Source of the DNA: Akkermansia massiliensis
GTDB lineage: Bacteria > Verrucomicrobiota > Verrucomicrobiia > Verrucomicrobiales > Akkermansiaceae
DNA: 64,000 nucleotides
Direction: 5' to 3'
Assembly: GCF_018847375.1 (NCBI RefSeq)
Contig: NZ_CP072036.1
Span: forward strand, 2,666,001-2,730,000
Positions 8,060 through 16,979 of the stretch are shown here, one piece after another (the first letter of the stretch is position 1; the number at the start of each line of letters is the position of its first letter). Both the position numbers and the translations under genes were made by a program. A model generated the notes under the pieces. The model had not been told where the DNA came from and searched no databases. It saw only the letters and a program-made list of their open reading frames with translations.

Positions 8060-8881
8060 GCTTTTTTCATTATGACGGATGAATGACGGTCTGGCAAGAG
8101 AGAAGCGAGGGGAAGGGGTATCCGGATGAACTTTTAAGGAGGGAAAAGGAATTTTCCCGTTTCTGCCGCGTTATAATAGGTTAGTCAGTGAAAGACTTTT
8201 TATTTTTATGGGAATGGAGAGGCAGGCTAGATGGGGGTTTTCAGCGACGGATGGGGATGGAAGAAAGGTTGGCAATACTGAAAATCCCCTTTAAATGGAG
8301 AAATTTGATCAGGGACGGGATCCAGAAATGAAGCCCACTGGAAAATACAGGGTGCATGGAATGTTCCCATGTTTTTGACAGGAGGCAGTCCCCCTGGGGA
8401 ACGGAGGTTTGGTTCGTGCCTCTTTCAGACTTCAAGCTTTCCGCTTTCCGTCCAACCGCAAAGCGGTTTCCCGGCCTTCGTACAGACGCGTGGACAGCAG
8501 GAAGCGACGCATGAAAATCCCAGCGATGCTCTTATTGCCGGAAGAGAGCAGCTATCGGGAAATGGGGAGGAAAGTGAAAAAGCAATCTGGAGCGTTGCAG
8601 GCTTCTGAATCAATACTCGGCTAAAAGCCGTACTCTTTATTCATTCTATAACTCTTCGCAAACGCTCAGTCCAATATTTGTCCAGTTGCCGCAAACCCCT
8701 TCTGGCTGACGGGGGAATGTAAAAACTCGAAGAAGAAGGAAAAACGGGCGGAGATTCACCCTGATTTAATACTTCGCATAATATATGTAATGCAAAATAT
8801 GGAACTAGTGAAATAAACGCGCTGGACTTTGATTTTAAAAGATATATGCCCGCAGAAGGCACATGGATGAGAATAGCTTTA
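8060..8881. other. Gene-poor segment, about 820 bp
   Basis: No convincing coding frame is present. Base composition is more AT-rich than the flanks, especially 8640-8860. A TATAAT box occurs at 8172-8177 without a clear -35. Short frames (8241-8435 and 8641-8916 minus, 8369-8624 plus) overlap one another, lack ribosome-binding sites and resemble no family. The region next to an XerD-type recombinase may be eroded accessory DNA. Confidence 0.5.
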
Positions 8882-9769
8882 TTATCCCCTGGGATGGAAG
8901 CGGTGATGAATGGCATTCAGCCGCTGCTGTTCCAGATGCGTATAAATCTGGGTGGTGGAAATATCGGCATGCCCCAGCATTTCCTGAATGATGCGGAGGT
9001 CGGCGCCGTTCTCCAGCAGATGCGTGGCGAAGGAATGCCGGAGGATATGCGGGAAGACATGCTGTTCTATTCCCGCGGCCCTGGCGCGTTCCCGGAGAAT
9101 CTGGCGTACCCGTTCCCTGGTCAGCGGCCGTCCGCGCACCGTCAGGAAAATATGGCTTTTCGTCCCCGGCTTGACCAGCCTGGGCCTCCCTTTCTCCAGA
9201 TACGTCCTCAACGCCTCCAAGGCGGACCTACCCACAGGCACCAGCCGCGTTTTCTCCCCCTTCCCCAGCACGCGGACAAAGGCATCATCCATATCTAAAC
9301 TCTCTAATTTGCAACTGATTACTTCACTCACGCGCATGCCGCAGGCGTAAATCATCTCCAGCAGGGCTCTGTCTCTACAGCCGAGAGGAATATCCTGAAC
9401 GTCAACACTTTCAAGCAGTGTTGAAACGGTTTGCTGATCCAGCACATGGGGGAGCGACAGCCCCTGCCGGGGCATTTCCAGAAAGGCGGAGGGGTCTTTT
9501 TCCAGCATCCCCATCCCGGCCAGCCAGCGGAAAAAGATGCGCAAATGCACCATTTCCACCCGCATGGAGCTGCGGGCCATGCCGCGGGCCTGCAAATGCC
9601 GGAGGAACTCCGTAAGCGTGCCGATGTCCACATGGGAAAGATCAGCGTCTTCCGTACCCAGAAACCGGGCGAATTCCTCCAGCGTCTGCCTCACGGAAAG
9701 CTGGTAGGCGGCGCTCAAGCCTTTCTCTGCGGCCAGAAAACGGATGAAGCGTTCCAGATGGGTTTTCAT
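8882..9769 (-). CDS. xerD: Tyrosine recombinase XerC/XerD
   Basis: This 295-residue site-specific recombinase has the normal Xer length. The N-terminal SAM-like core-binding domain (about 1-85) is followed by the catalytic domain. The catalytic set is visible: Arg in YACGMRVSEV (about 145), Lys in the beta-hairpin near LGKGEKTRLVPVG, HxxR in HILRHSFATH (about 240), His in GHADIS and the nucleophile Tyr in TQIYTHL (about 275). The likely role is resolution of chromosome dimers at dif; an integrase-like role is less likely because of the canonical length. It follows the adenine methylase gene by 20 bp. Confidence 0.9.
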   Translation of the reverse strand: MKTHLERFIRFLAAEKGLSAAYQLSVRQTLEEFARFLGTEDADLSHVDIGTLTEFLRHLQARGMARSSMRVEMVHLRIFFRWLAGMGMLEKDPSAFLEMPRQGLSLPHVLDQQTVSTLLESVDVQDIPLGCRDRALLEMIYACGMRVSEVISCKLESLDMDDAFVRVLGKGEKTRLVPVGRSALEALRTYLEKGRPRLVKPGTKSHIFLTVRGRPLTRERVRQILRERARAAGIEQHVFPHILRHSFATHLLENGADLRIIQEMLGHADISTTQIYTHLEQQRLNAIHHRFHPRG

Positions 9770-9789
9770 GGTGTTACCTCCCCTGCCCG

Positions 9790-10923
9790 TTAAAACCGTT
9801 CCACCAGGAACAGGAACTCCGTCACGTTCTGCGGGCGGTTCCTCAAATTCCGGCTGCCGCGGAATGTGGCGTACGGGGTTTCCAGCGTGACGATATGTCC
9901 CATACGGCCAAGGAAATTCGTCATTTCCTCATAACTGATGAAGCCCTCCGAACTGTACGAAAGGAGAATGAACTTGGCCGGGCATTCCTCCAGCAGCCGG
10001 AACAGGGCCGCCGGGGCATGCTGGCGGCTGTTGTACGTGGAGCGTTTCCAATCCGCGGGAATGCCGGAAACACGGCTGGTTTCCGCCGGCTTCTCATAGG
10101 AGGACAGCAGGTTCAGCATGAAATAGTTGGAACCGTACGGATGCTGATTGTAGGGAGGGTCCAGGTACACCACATCCATCTCCGGCAATTCCGCGGCCAG
10201 TTCATTGGCGTCACGGCAGTGGATGGAAAACCGGCAGTTAAACCGGGAAAACACGGGGAACGGCAGTGAAATATCCCCCAGGATGCGGGAAAGAGCGTTG
10301 CCGGCCGTTCCGCCGAACTTGCCGACGCCGTGCCTGTCCTTGTAAAATCCCTTGAACACGCCGGATGTGTTCGTATGCACGGAAGCCTCCGCCAGAAGGG
10401 GGGCGATGAAATAGGGCCTTACCTCTTCCGGAAGCAGGTTGATGGTCTGCCGGGCCGTATCCAGGTACACGGCATTGCGGCGCGTATAAAAAACGCGGTC
10501 TTCCGGCGTGATGCTGTCTGGATTTTTGGGCGCGTACAACTCCGTGATGAACCCCGGGGACTCGTGCTCCTCCATATACCGCAGCAGGCGCCTGTAATGC
10601 CTCTCCAGCTCCAGATTCTCCACTTCCTCCGGATTGCTCAGGTAGCAGGTGTTAACGATGCGGCTATACTCTTCCAGATCATTGACAATCAACTCTTCCG
10701 AATGCTTTTTCAGGAAACGGGCTACAATGCCGCTACCGGAAAACAGGTCCCCGGCCTTCAGCCTGTCCTTCCCCAGGCGGCTTTTCACCTGTTCCAGTCC
10801 CGTACCCAGGAAGTGAAGCAGGGAACGCTTGTTACCCAGATACGTCACAATCTGTTCCGTCAGGTATCTGGGATCTTCCTCCATCTGCGGCGCTGGGAGG
10901 GATGATGGCTCGTTCCGGGTCAT
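9790..10923 (-). CDS. D12-class adenine-specific DNA methyltransferase
   Basis: This 377-residue protein has the alpha-class N6-adenine methylase order. The SAM-binding motif region is YLGNKRSLL then AGDLFSGSGIVARFLKK (about 29-70), with the NDLEEYS acidic loop after it. The catalytic DPPYNQHPYGSNYFMLN motif is near residue 260. No restriction endonuclease gene is adjacent, so it may be an orphan methylase or part of a dispersed system. It runs into xerD with a 20-bp gap. The recognition sequence cannot be inferred. Presence next to a recombinase and a Cys-rich phage-like gene suggests an accessory or phage-derived history, but this is inference. Confidence 0.88.
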   Translation of the reverse strand: MTRNEPSSLPAPQMEEDPRYLTEQIVTYLGNKRSLLHFLGTGLEQVKSRLGKDRLKAGDLFSGSGIVARFLKKHSEELIVNDLEEYSRIVNTCYLSNPEEVENLELERHYRRLLRYMEEHESPGFITELYAPKNPDSITPEDRVFYTRRNAVYLDTARQTINLLPEEVRPYFIAPLLAEASVHTNTSGVFKGFYKDRHGVGKFGGTAGNALSRILGDISLPFPVFSRFNCRFSIHCRDANELAAELPEMDVVYLDPPYNQHPYGSNYFMLNLLSSYEKPAETSRVSGIPADWKRSTYNSRQHAPAALFRLLEECPAKFILLSYSSEGFISYEEMTNFLGRMGHIVTLETPYATFRGSRNLRNRPQNVTEFLFLVERF

Positions 10924-11133
10924 ATACAGGTCTCAACCAGCATACGGCACTCCGGCCTTTCCGTCAAGTTGTGCCGGATACGGAAATGGAAGATATGCTC
11001 TTGGAATAAGGAAGAAACCCGTGCCTGCTGAAAGAGACGGGAGGGAAATATATGGAAGGGGAAATACATTTTGAAAATTTCCCTGAATAGTGAGGGTGCA
11101 TTCACGCACGTCTCATGAATAGAAAATAAAATC

Positions 11134-11817
11134 ATGAATAATTCATCTATGGATCAATTCTGCTCAGAGCTGGTAGCTAAGTCCGAATCCAAGCGGTTTC
11201 CGTCCGCGTTGCAGGAATGGGAACACGTGGAAACATATTCAGTAGAAGAAGGAGGAACATGCATTTGCGGTCACTTTATCATAGAGCATTGTGCTATGAG
11301 AAATATCCTTAATAGGAATCCCCTGATTGTAGGGAATTGCTGCGTAAAGAAATTTACGGGAATCAGCAAATCCAAACATTTCGATGCCATCCGCCGGGTT
11401 CGGAAAGATATCACGAAACCTCTTAATCCGGCATGTTTGGGCGAAGCGCTGAATAATAGGATCATCAATGAGGATGAATACCGATTCTACATTAGTACAT
11501 GGCGCAAGAGAAATCTGACCGACAGAGAAAAGGAATGGCGTATCTCCATCAATCAGAGAATATTGAAAGCAAAAGAACAAAAGATACTCCAAACCAAAAT
11601 AGGCATCGTAATGAGTCTCTTTCCCGACCTTGGAGGGGGAGGGGCATGTTGCAATAAACGCTGCTTTGAACAAATAGACATCAAGCTGAAACGACTGGGG
11701 AACGTGAGGATTCCGGTCAATGGGAAAAATTTTTACGATTGGATCAGGAAGCCTGACCGTACCTCGCAGGAGGTTTTTCAAATGCTTAGCCGCAAATTTG
11801 ATGGACTTCCTTCGTAA
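11134..11817 (+). CDS. Cys-rich putative zinc-binding protein, unknown function
   Basis: This is a 227-residue soluble protein. Near residues 42-73 it has CICGHFIIEHC...N..PLIVGNCCVKKF, which resembles a small zinc-knuckle-like module found in phage and mobile-element proteins (CxCG, then VGxxCxxxF). The rest is Lys/Arg-rich, with a second Cys pair at about 175-180 (CCNKRC). Codon use and base composition are more AT-rich than in the neighbouring genes, which suggests horizontal origin. It is divergent from the adenine methylase. Function is not known; nucleic-acid binding is plausible. Confidence 0.65.
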   Translation: MNNSSMDQFCSELVAKSESKRFPSALQEWEHVETYSVEEGGTCICGHFIIEHCAMRNILNRNPLIVGNCCVKKFTGISKSKHFDAIRRVRKDITKPLNPACLGEALNNRIINEDEYRFYISTWRKRNLTDREKEWRISINQRILKAKEQKILQTKIGIVMSLFPDLGGGGACCNKRCFEQIDIKLKRLGNVRIPVNGKNFYDWIRKPDRTSQEVFQMLSRKFDGLPS

Positions 11818-11942
11818 AAAAAGAAGAAGGTCGCCCGCTTCCTTTCCGGAACCTCTATGTAGCGTCCCTCCCCTGCTCCATGCGGACATGCCGGAAGAAA
11901 GGCCTTTCCAAAACAGCCGTGCATGTTATAGTGCCAACAATC

Positions 11943-12533
11943 ATGAAAAGGCATCTTCTACCCTGCTCCCTGCTCTGCATGCTCCTGGCGGCAACAACGG
12001 CCCTGGGCGGTCCCGGAGACACATTTTACGAAGCCAACCTTTCCCTGACGCGCGCCGCGCGCCTGGAGAAGGAAGGCGATTACAAGGCAGCCCTGGAAAG
12101 CGGCAAAAAAGCCGCGGAGCTGCTTCAGTCCCTGAAAAGTTCAACTCCGGAATGGAATCCGGAGTGGGTGGCCGGGAAGCTGGACGCCGCCGCGCAGTTG
12201 CAGCAGCGTGTGGAGCCTCTGGCCCAAAAGGCCGGGGAGAGCAAGAAGGCGGATTATTCCCTGAAACCCGGAGAACGGAGGGACTTTACCCTGCAACGCG
12301 CCTACAAGGCCCATGAACAGCAAAAACTGATTGTCGGCGCCGTTCCTGCTCCCGCCCCCGTTCACGGTGCGGAACCCGGGAAATCTGCCGCTCCCGCAGC
12401 TTCCGGCCGCACGGAAATCCGCGTTGTCACGCCAGCCGCGGCCAGACCGACGGTTGTTTCCAGAAGATCCGCGCCTTCTCGCGGCCTGCCTCCCCGCACG
12501 GACCGGGACGGAAGGTTCCGCATCGGGAGCTGA
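11943..12533 (+). CDS. Secreted TPR-like protein of unknown function
   Basis: Starting at ATG 11943, the protein is 196 residues with a Sec signal peptide (about 1-22). A helical stretch (about 25-85) has the look of one or two degenerate TPR-like hairpins (ARLEKEGDYKAALESGKKA). The remainder is low-complexity Ala/Pro/Arg-rich and probably disordered. An upstream in-frame start at 11880 would bury the signal peptide, so it is rejected. A terminator hairpin follows. No family name is supported. Confidence 0.7.
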   Translation: MKRHLLPCSLLCMLLAATTALGGPGDTFYEANLSLTRAARLEKEGDYKAALESGKKAAELLQSLKSSTPEWNPEWVAGKLDAAAQLQQRVEPLAQKAGESKKADYSLKPGERRDFTLQRAYKAHEQQKLIVGAVPAPAPVHGAEPGKSAAPAASGRTEIRVVTPAAARPTVVSRRSAPSRGLPPRTDRDGRFRIGS

Positions 12534-12540
12534 TATGAAC

Positions 12541-12579
12541 AAAAGCGGAAGCTTCCGGAACAGTTCCGGTTTTGCTTTT
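12541..12579 (+). terminator. Stem-loop terminator after the TPR-like secreted gene
   Basis: AAAAGC pairs with GCTTTT, enclosing the inner stem CCGGAA/TTCCGG, and the element ends in a T-rich run. It starts 8 bp after the stop codon at 12533. Confidence 0.6.
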
Positions 12580-12598
12580 CGCCTTTTCCTTTCAACCA

Positions 12599-12639
12599 TA
12601 AAAAAGAGCCGCTTCCCCATTCATCGGGAAAGCGGCTCT
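12599..12639 (-). terminator. Rho-independent terminator of the GGGtGRT gene
   Basis: The 10-bp perfect stem AGAGCCGCTT/AAGCGGCTCT (12605-12614 and 12630-12639) is extended by CCCC/GGG. On the minus strand it is followed by six T. It lies 20 bp after the stop of the 12659-13666 gene. Confidence 0.85.
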
Positions 12640-12658
12640 GTGAATTTTAACAGCGTTC

Positions 12659-13666
12659 TCAGGCGTTCTGCCTGGCGGCTTCTTCAACAGCCACGGCCAC
12701 CGCTACGGAAGCGCCGACCATCGGGTTGTTGCCCATGCCGATAAGGCCCATCATTTCCACGTGGGCGGGCACGGAGGAGGAGCCGGCGAACTGGGCGTCC
12801 GAGTGCATGCGGCCCATGGTATCGGTCATGCCGTAGGAGGCGGGACCGGCAGCCATGTTGTCCGGGTGCAGGGTGCGGCCCGTACCGCCGCCGGAAGCCA
12901 CGGAGAAGTACTTCTTGCCCTTCTCGTTGCATTCCTTCTTGTAGGTGCCGGCTACCGGGTGCTGGAAGCGGGTGGGGTTGGTGGAGTTCCCGGTGATGGA
13001 GACGTCCACGCCTTCATTCCACATGACGGCCACGCCTTCGCGCACGTCGTCGCAGCCGTACACGCGCACAGCGGCCTTCGGGCCCTTGGAGAAAGCCTTC
13101 TCCTGGACGATGTTCAGCTTGCCCGTGGCATAGTCGAACTTGGTCTGCACGTACGTGAAGCCGTTGATGCGGGAGATGATGTACGCGGCATCCTTGCCGA
13201 GGCCGTTCAGGCAGACGCGCAGGTCCTGCTTGCGGACGCGGTTGGCGGATTTGGCAATGCCGATGGCGCCTTCAGCGGCGGCAAAGGATTCATGGCCGGC
13301 CAGGAAGCAGAAGCATTCCGTTTCATCGCGCAGGAGCATGGCGGCCAGGTTGCCGTGGCCCAGGCCCACCTTGCGGTCGTCCGCAACGGAACCGGGAATG
13401 CAGAAGGACTGGAGGCCTTCACCAATGGCTTCAGCGGCGTCCGCAGCCTTCGTGCAGCCCTTCTTGATGGCGATGGCGGCGCCCACCACATAGGCCCAGC
13501 CGGCGTTTTCAAACGCGATGGGCTGGATGCCGTTCACGATTTCGCGAACGTTGATGCCCTTGGAAAGGCAGAGTTGTTCCGCTTCTTCAATGGAGCCGAT
13601 GCCGTATTTGGCCAGGGCTTCATTGATCTGCTTGATGCGGCGGTCGTAGGATTCGAAAAGAGGCAT
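12659..13666 (-). CDS. GGGtGRT family protein
   Basis: This 335-residue protein contains the naming motif SGGGTGRTLHPDN (about residue 262) and many Gly- and Ala-rich segments, for example AYVVGAAIAIKKG and LGHGNLAAMLL. The family is conserved in anaerobes but has no established function. Its partner 45 bp upstream is a NifU-like scaffold protein, and the two are usually neighbours in genomes as I recall. The pairing suggests a role in iron-sulfur or redox cofactor metabolism, but no catalytic residues are recognised. There is no signal peptide, so it is cytoplasmic. A strong terminator ends the unit. Confidence 0.85.
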   Translation of the reverse strand: MPLFESYDRRIKQINEALAKYGIGSIEEAEQLCLSKGINVREIVNGIQPIAFENAGWAYVVGAAIAIKKGCTKAADAAEAIGEGLQSFCIPGSVADDRKVGLGHGNLAAMLLRDETECFCFLAGHESFAAAEGAIGIAKSANRVRKQDLRVCLNGLGKDAAYIISRINGFTYVQTKFDYATGKLNIVQEKAFSKGPKAAVRVYGCDDVREGVAVMWNEGVDVSITGNSTNPTRFQHPVAGTYKKECNEKGKKYFSVASGGGTGRTLHPDNMAAGPASYGMTDTMGRMHSDAQFAGSSSVPAHVEMMGLIGMGNNPMVGASVAVAVAVEEAARQNA

Positions 13667-13711
13667 GATGGTAATAGTGCTTGAAGTTGATATACTCTTT
13701 TTAATTCAATC

Positions 13712-14404
13712 TCATTCGTGACGAGGATCGATGTACTTGGCGGCCTCGTCGAAACGACCGTAGTTGCCCGTGCACTTGGCGACGGCTTCGTTGGCGTCCA
13801 CGCCCTTCTTGATCATTTCCATCATCGGGCCCATGCGCACAAACTCATAGCCGATGATTTCGCCGTCTTCGTCCAGAGCCAGCTTGGTGATGTAGCCTTC
13901 GGCCATTTCCAGATAGCGGGGGCCCTTGGCGCGGGTGCCGTACAGGGTGCCGATCTGGGAGCGGAGGCCCTTGCCGAGGTCTTCAAGACCGGCGCCGATG
14001 GGCAGGCCGCCTTCGGAGAAAGCGCTCTGAGTGCGGCCGTAAACGATCTGCAGGAACAGTTCGCGCATGGCGGTGTTGATGGCGTCGCACACGAGGTCCG
14101 TGTTCATCGCTTCCAGCACGGTCTTGCCGGGCAGGATTTCCGCGGCCATGGCGGCGGAGTGGGTCATGCCGGAGCAGCCGCTGGTTTCTACAAGGGCTTC
14201 CTCAACGATGCCGTTCTTGACGTTCAGCGTCAGCTTGCAGGTGCCCTGCTGGGGAGCGCACCAGCCCACGCCGTGGGTCAGACCGGAAATATCCGTGATC
14301 TCCTTGGATTGCGTCCAGTTGCCTTCCTGCGGGATGGGGGCCGGACCATGGTTGCAGCCTTTCTTGACGCAACACATTTGTTCGATTTCGTGTGTAAACT
14401 GCAT
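13712..14404 (-). CDS. NifU-like iron-sulfur cluster scaffold protein, GGGtGRT partner
   Basis: This is a 230-residue cytoplasmic protein. The central part (about 40-110) resembles the IscU/NifU N-terminal scaffold, with Cys in WCAPQQGTC, in ETSGCSGMTHSAAM and in TDLVCDAIN. Unlike plain IscU it has an additional N-terminal CCVKKGC motif and a long C-terminal extension with no known domain. It is read first in a two-gene operon with GGGtGRT. The scaffold assignment follows from family resemblance; which protein receives the cluster is unknown. Confidence 0.8.
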   Translation of the reverse strand: MQFTHEIEQMCCVKKGCNHGPAPIPQEGNWTQSKEITDISGLTHGVGWCAPQQGTCKLTLNVKNGIVEEALVETSGCSGMTHSAAMAAEILPGKTVLEAMNTDLVCDAINTAMRELFLQIVYGRTQSAFSEGGLPIGAGLEDLGKGLRSQIGTLYGTRAKGPRYLEMAEGYITKLALDEDGEIIGYEFVRMGPMMEMIKKGVDANEAVAKCTGNYGRFDEAAKYIDPRHE

Positions 14405-14556
14405 GGTATTAGGATGTTAATATGAAGATGGGCCTGCAGTCATCGGACAGCCCCACCTTGAGCGGGACGGATCATACCAGCAAAATCCCGATTGGCAAAC
14501 ACGAATGATTGAAAACCGGGCGAAATGCTTCATCATCAGTCCGGAGCCCGCCCCGC

Positions 14557-15414
14557 ATGAAGTCACTCCCGCGTCATCCCCTTCTCAACAAACTTGCAAT
14601 CATCTCTGTCTCAATACTGATGATCGGCTTTTCCTTATTCATGTGGGCGTGGCAGGTGGAACCCAGGCGCGTGGAAACCGTCACGACCGCGCTGGAAGTG
14701 CCGCAGTGGAAGGAAAAAGGCGGCTCCCCGCTCCGGATCGTGATCGCCGGAGACTTCCACCTGCGCCCGAACGGCGACGACCAGGCGCGCCGGTACATGG
14801 AAAAAATCATGGAGGCCCAGCCGGACATGATCTTCCTGCTGGGGGACTACGCCAACGGCCACACCCGGGAGAGCAGCATGAGTCCGGAAACGGCCCGGGA
14901 ATACTTCAAGATGCTAAAGGCCCCCCTGGGCATCTTCGCCGTACAGGGCAACCATGACCAGTACTACGGCTGGGACCTGTGGCGGAACATGTTTTCCGAG
15001 CTGGGCATCCTGCCCATGTGGAACGATTCCCTGCTGCTGCACCTCCCCGGAGGCAGAGATTTGCAGCTTTCCTCCGTTCGGGACGACTACCACCTGAGAA
15101 TCAGGCAGGAGGAACTGCCGCTGCGTTTTTCCCCGGACATTCCCCACATCCTGCTCTCCCACGTGCCGGACATCTTTCCCCTGCTGGCTCCCGGCACGGC
15201 GGACGCCGTCATCAGCGCCCATACCCACGGCGGGCAGATCTGCCTGCCCGGCGGCAAGCCCCTGGCGAACATCTCCCGGGAGAAAGCCAAATTCTCCTAT
15301 CCCTGGTCCCAGCTGAACGGAACCCCCTTCCTCATCACCCGCGGGCTGGGATGCAGCGTTCTTCCTCTCCGCTTCTGCTGCCCTCCGGAAATCATCGTGC
15401 TGGAAATCCAATAA
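14557..15414 (+). CDS. Membrane-anchored metallophosphoesterase (YkuE-like)
   Basis: This is 285 residues from ATG 14557, with GGAG upstream. An N-terminal membrane anchor (about 10-33) is followed by the calcineurin-like domain. Metal-binding motifs are in order: AGDFHLR (about 65), LGDYANG (about 91), GNHDQYYG (about 128), LLSHVPD (about 205) and SAHTHGGQ (about 224). Homologues such as YkuE act on phospholipid head groups or UDP-diacylglucosamine-type substrates; the substrate here is not determined. The frame extends upstream to 14509, but that would place extra residues before the anchor. Confidence 0.88.
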   Translation: MKSLPRHPLLNKLAIISVSILMIGFSLFMWAWQVEPRRVETVTTALEVPQWKEKGGSPLRIVIAGDFHLRPNGDDQARRYMEKIMEAQPDMIFLLGDYANGHTRESSMSPETAREYFKMLKAPLGIFAVQGNHDQYYGWDLWRNMFSELGILPMWNDSLLLHLPGGRDLQLSSVRDDYHLRIRQEELPLRFSPDIPHILLSHVPDIFPLLAPGTADAVISAHTHGGQICLPGGKPLANISREKAKFSYPWSQLNGTPFLITRGLGCSVLPLRFCCPPEIIVLEIQ

Positions 15415-15446
15415 AAACAATCGTTCGGAACACTCCCTGCCCTCCT

Positions 15447-16001
15447 ATGCCCTCTCCTTTTTATTCACATGATATTTACCTGTTATTAACAGTGACGTGC
15501 ATGGCCGTGGCGCTGGAATCGTGCTCCGTCCCCGTCAAGGCTCCGGAAGCCGTGGCCGGATGGTATGAAGGAACCCTCTACGAAGACAACCCCTTCTACA
15601 TCACTAAAAACGCCATCAGCTGGACCAGCGGTAGGAAAAAGGCGGACTTCGGCCACTGGACCGCCGTCAGCGTGTATGACCCCACCATCCGCCTGAAAGC
15701 GGAGGGCGGTACATTCACCATCTCTCCCGGCTACGGCTGGGACGGCGTCACCTGGGGAACCACCCCGCCGGACATGCTGTTCCCTTCCCTGTTTCACGAC
15801 GCCATGCTGCACGCTAAAATGAATGGCGCGCCCATCGCCAGAAACCAGATTGACCTGGCCTTCTACGACCTCATGACCAGCCAGCACGCCAGCCGCAAGG
15901 GGCTTTACTACCGCTTTGTGCGCCTCTTCGGCTGGTGCTTTACCCTTCCCCAGCACCCGCACACATTGACGATCCGCCGGGAGGAATCCGGGGTAGAATA
16001 A
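15447..16001 (+). CDS. Putative lipoprotein with DUF1353-like domain
   Basis: This is 184 residues from ATG 15447, 32 bp after the phosphoesterase gene. Residues 10-26 are hydrophobic and end VALESC, a possible lipobox. The C-terminal half has GYGWDGVTW...PSLFHDAMLHA, matching the DUF1353 pattern (D near the start, then HD.....A) seen in phage and bacterial proteins. Function is unknown. The larger open frame beginning at 14979 is only a shadow of the upstream gene. It may be co-transcribed with the phosphoesterase. Confidence 0.7.
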   Translation: MPSPFYSHDIYLLLTVTCMAVALESCSVPVKAPEAVAGWYEGTLYEDNPFYITKNAISWTSGRKKADFGHWTAVSVYDPTIRLKAEGGTFTISPGYGWDGVTWGTTPPDMLFPSLFHDAMLHAKMNGAPIARNQIDLAFYDLMTSQHASRKGLYYRFVRLFGWCFTLPQHPHTLTIRREESGVE

Positions 16002-16247
16002 TTTCCCTGCAAGCACGCCGCTCCGTTTGCCGCCCTGCGGCTTGCTCGTCTCCGGCTTCGGATCTTTTCTCATGATTACTCTCCTTTCTCTGGAAGGATT
16101 TAATCCATGGAACATGAACGGACTGAAAAAACTGACGTCCGGAAAGCCCGCAGAAGAAGGGAAAATTTGACCAGACGCATCCTGTTTTGCCTTGCCTGAT
16201 TAGTTAGTTTAATCTAACTTCTGGTGTCGTAACAACAACCAGCACAC

Positions 16248-16682
16248 ATGGAAATCACCATTATCTACGGAACGGAAACAGGAAATTCGGAAAGCCTGGC
16301 CCGGGAGGCCCGGGAAAAACTGACAAAGCTCGGCCATCAGGCAACAGTGGTTGATATGGAGGATATGACGGTGGAACAGTTGAAAAATGCGGGAACGCTG
16401 CTGGTCGTCACCAGCACGTGGGGAGACGGAGAACCTCCCTCCAATGCAGAGGCGCTGTACCAGGCATTGAAAGACTCCTCGGAAGACCTTTCCACAGTCA
16501 ATTATGCCGTCTTCGCCCTTGGGGATGAATTTTATGAAAACTTCTGCCAGGCAGGCAAGGATTTCGATGCCTTCCTGGAACGTTTGAAGGCGCAAAGGCT
16601 GCTGCCGGTAGCCCTGTCCGATGGGGATTATGACGACACCTTCCCGGAATGGGTGGATGCCCTCGCGGAAAAACTTTCCTGA
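16248..16682 (+). CDS. Flavodoxin-like protein (sulfite reductase FMN-domain type)
   Basis: This 144-residue protein consists of one flavodoxin fold. The FMN phosphate loop is YGTETGNSESLA (residues 6-17). STWGDGEPPSN (about 62-72) and ALGDEFYENFCQAGKDFD (about 94-111) supply the isoalloxazine loops, as in the CysJ and MioC branch. It would be a cytoplasmic single-electron carrier; the partner reductase or acceptor is not in the neighbourhood. The gene stands alone after a 246-bp spacer. Confidence 0.9.
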   Translation: MEITIIYGTETGNSESLAREAREKLTKLGHQATVVDMEDMTVEQLKNAGTLLVVTSTWGDGEPPSNAEALYQALKDSSEDLSTVNYAVFALGDEFYENFCQAGKDFDAFLERLKAQRLLPVALSDGDYDDTFPEWVDALAEKLS

Positions 16683-16838
16683 CGTTTCTTCCTTTTTTAT
16701 TTTTAAGGTGTGTAAAACGCCTCATCTTCAAATCGGACACTCCTTTAAAAAAACGCTTCTTCCGGCATCAGGGCTGGGAGAGGCGCTCTTTTTTCCTGAA
16801 AAACAGGTCCCCAGTAAAACCATTTGCCGCTCCTGGGA

Positions 16839-16861
16839 ATAAGGGACTCCGGCCCCCTTAT
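16839..16861. repeat. Intergenic palindrome, copy b of the hairpin family
   Basis: ATAAGGG and CCCTTAT enclose A-CTCCGG-CC. It matches the copies at 3324 and 58229 in the stem ends and in the CTCCGG apex. It lies in the 297-bp gap between the flavodoxin and TPR-DUF2971 genes; the rest of that gap shows no gene. Confidence 0.45.
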
Positions 16862-16979
16862 CAACTTGCTCCCTCCGAAGCAAGGCGAAGGCTTTCAAAG
16901 TTAAAATACCCTCCTTCCCTCATTATCTCTTGCCGCCTCAGATAAAAAGTTACAAATTCCTTCCGAATTCCCGTCAAGT

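Noticed and set aside
8641..8916. 91-codon minus-strand frame after xerD
   Set aside because: It starts inside xerD, has no ribosome-binding site and matches no family.
12761..13684. Long antisense frame over the GGGtGRT gene
   Set aside because: It is a shadow of the real minus-strand gene; third-position GC bias explains it.
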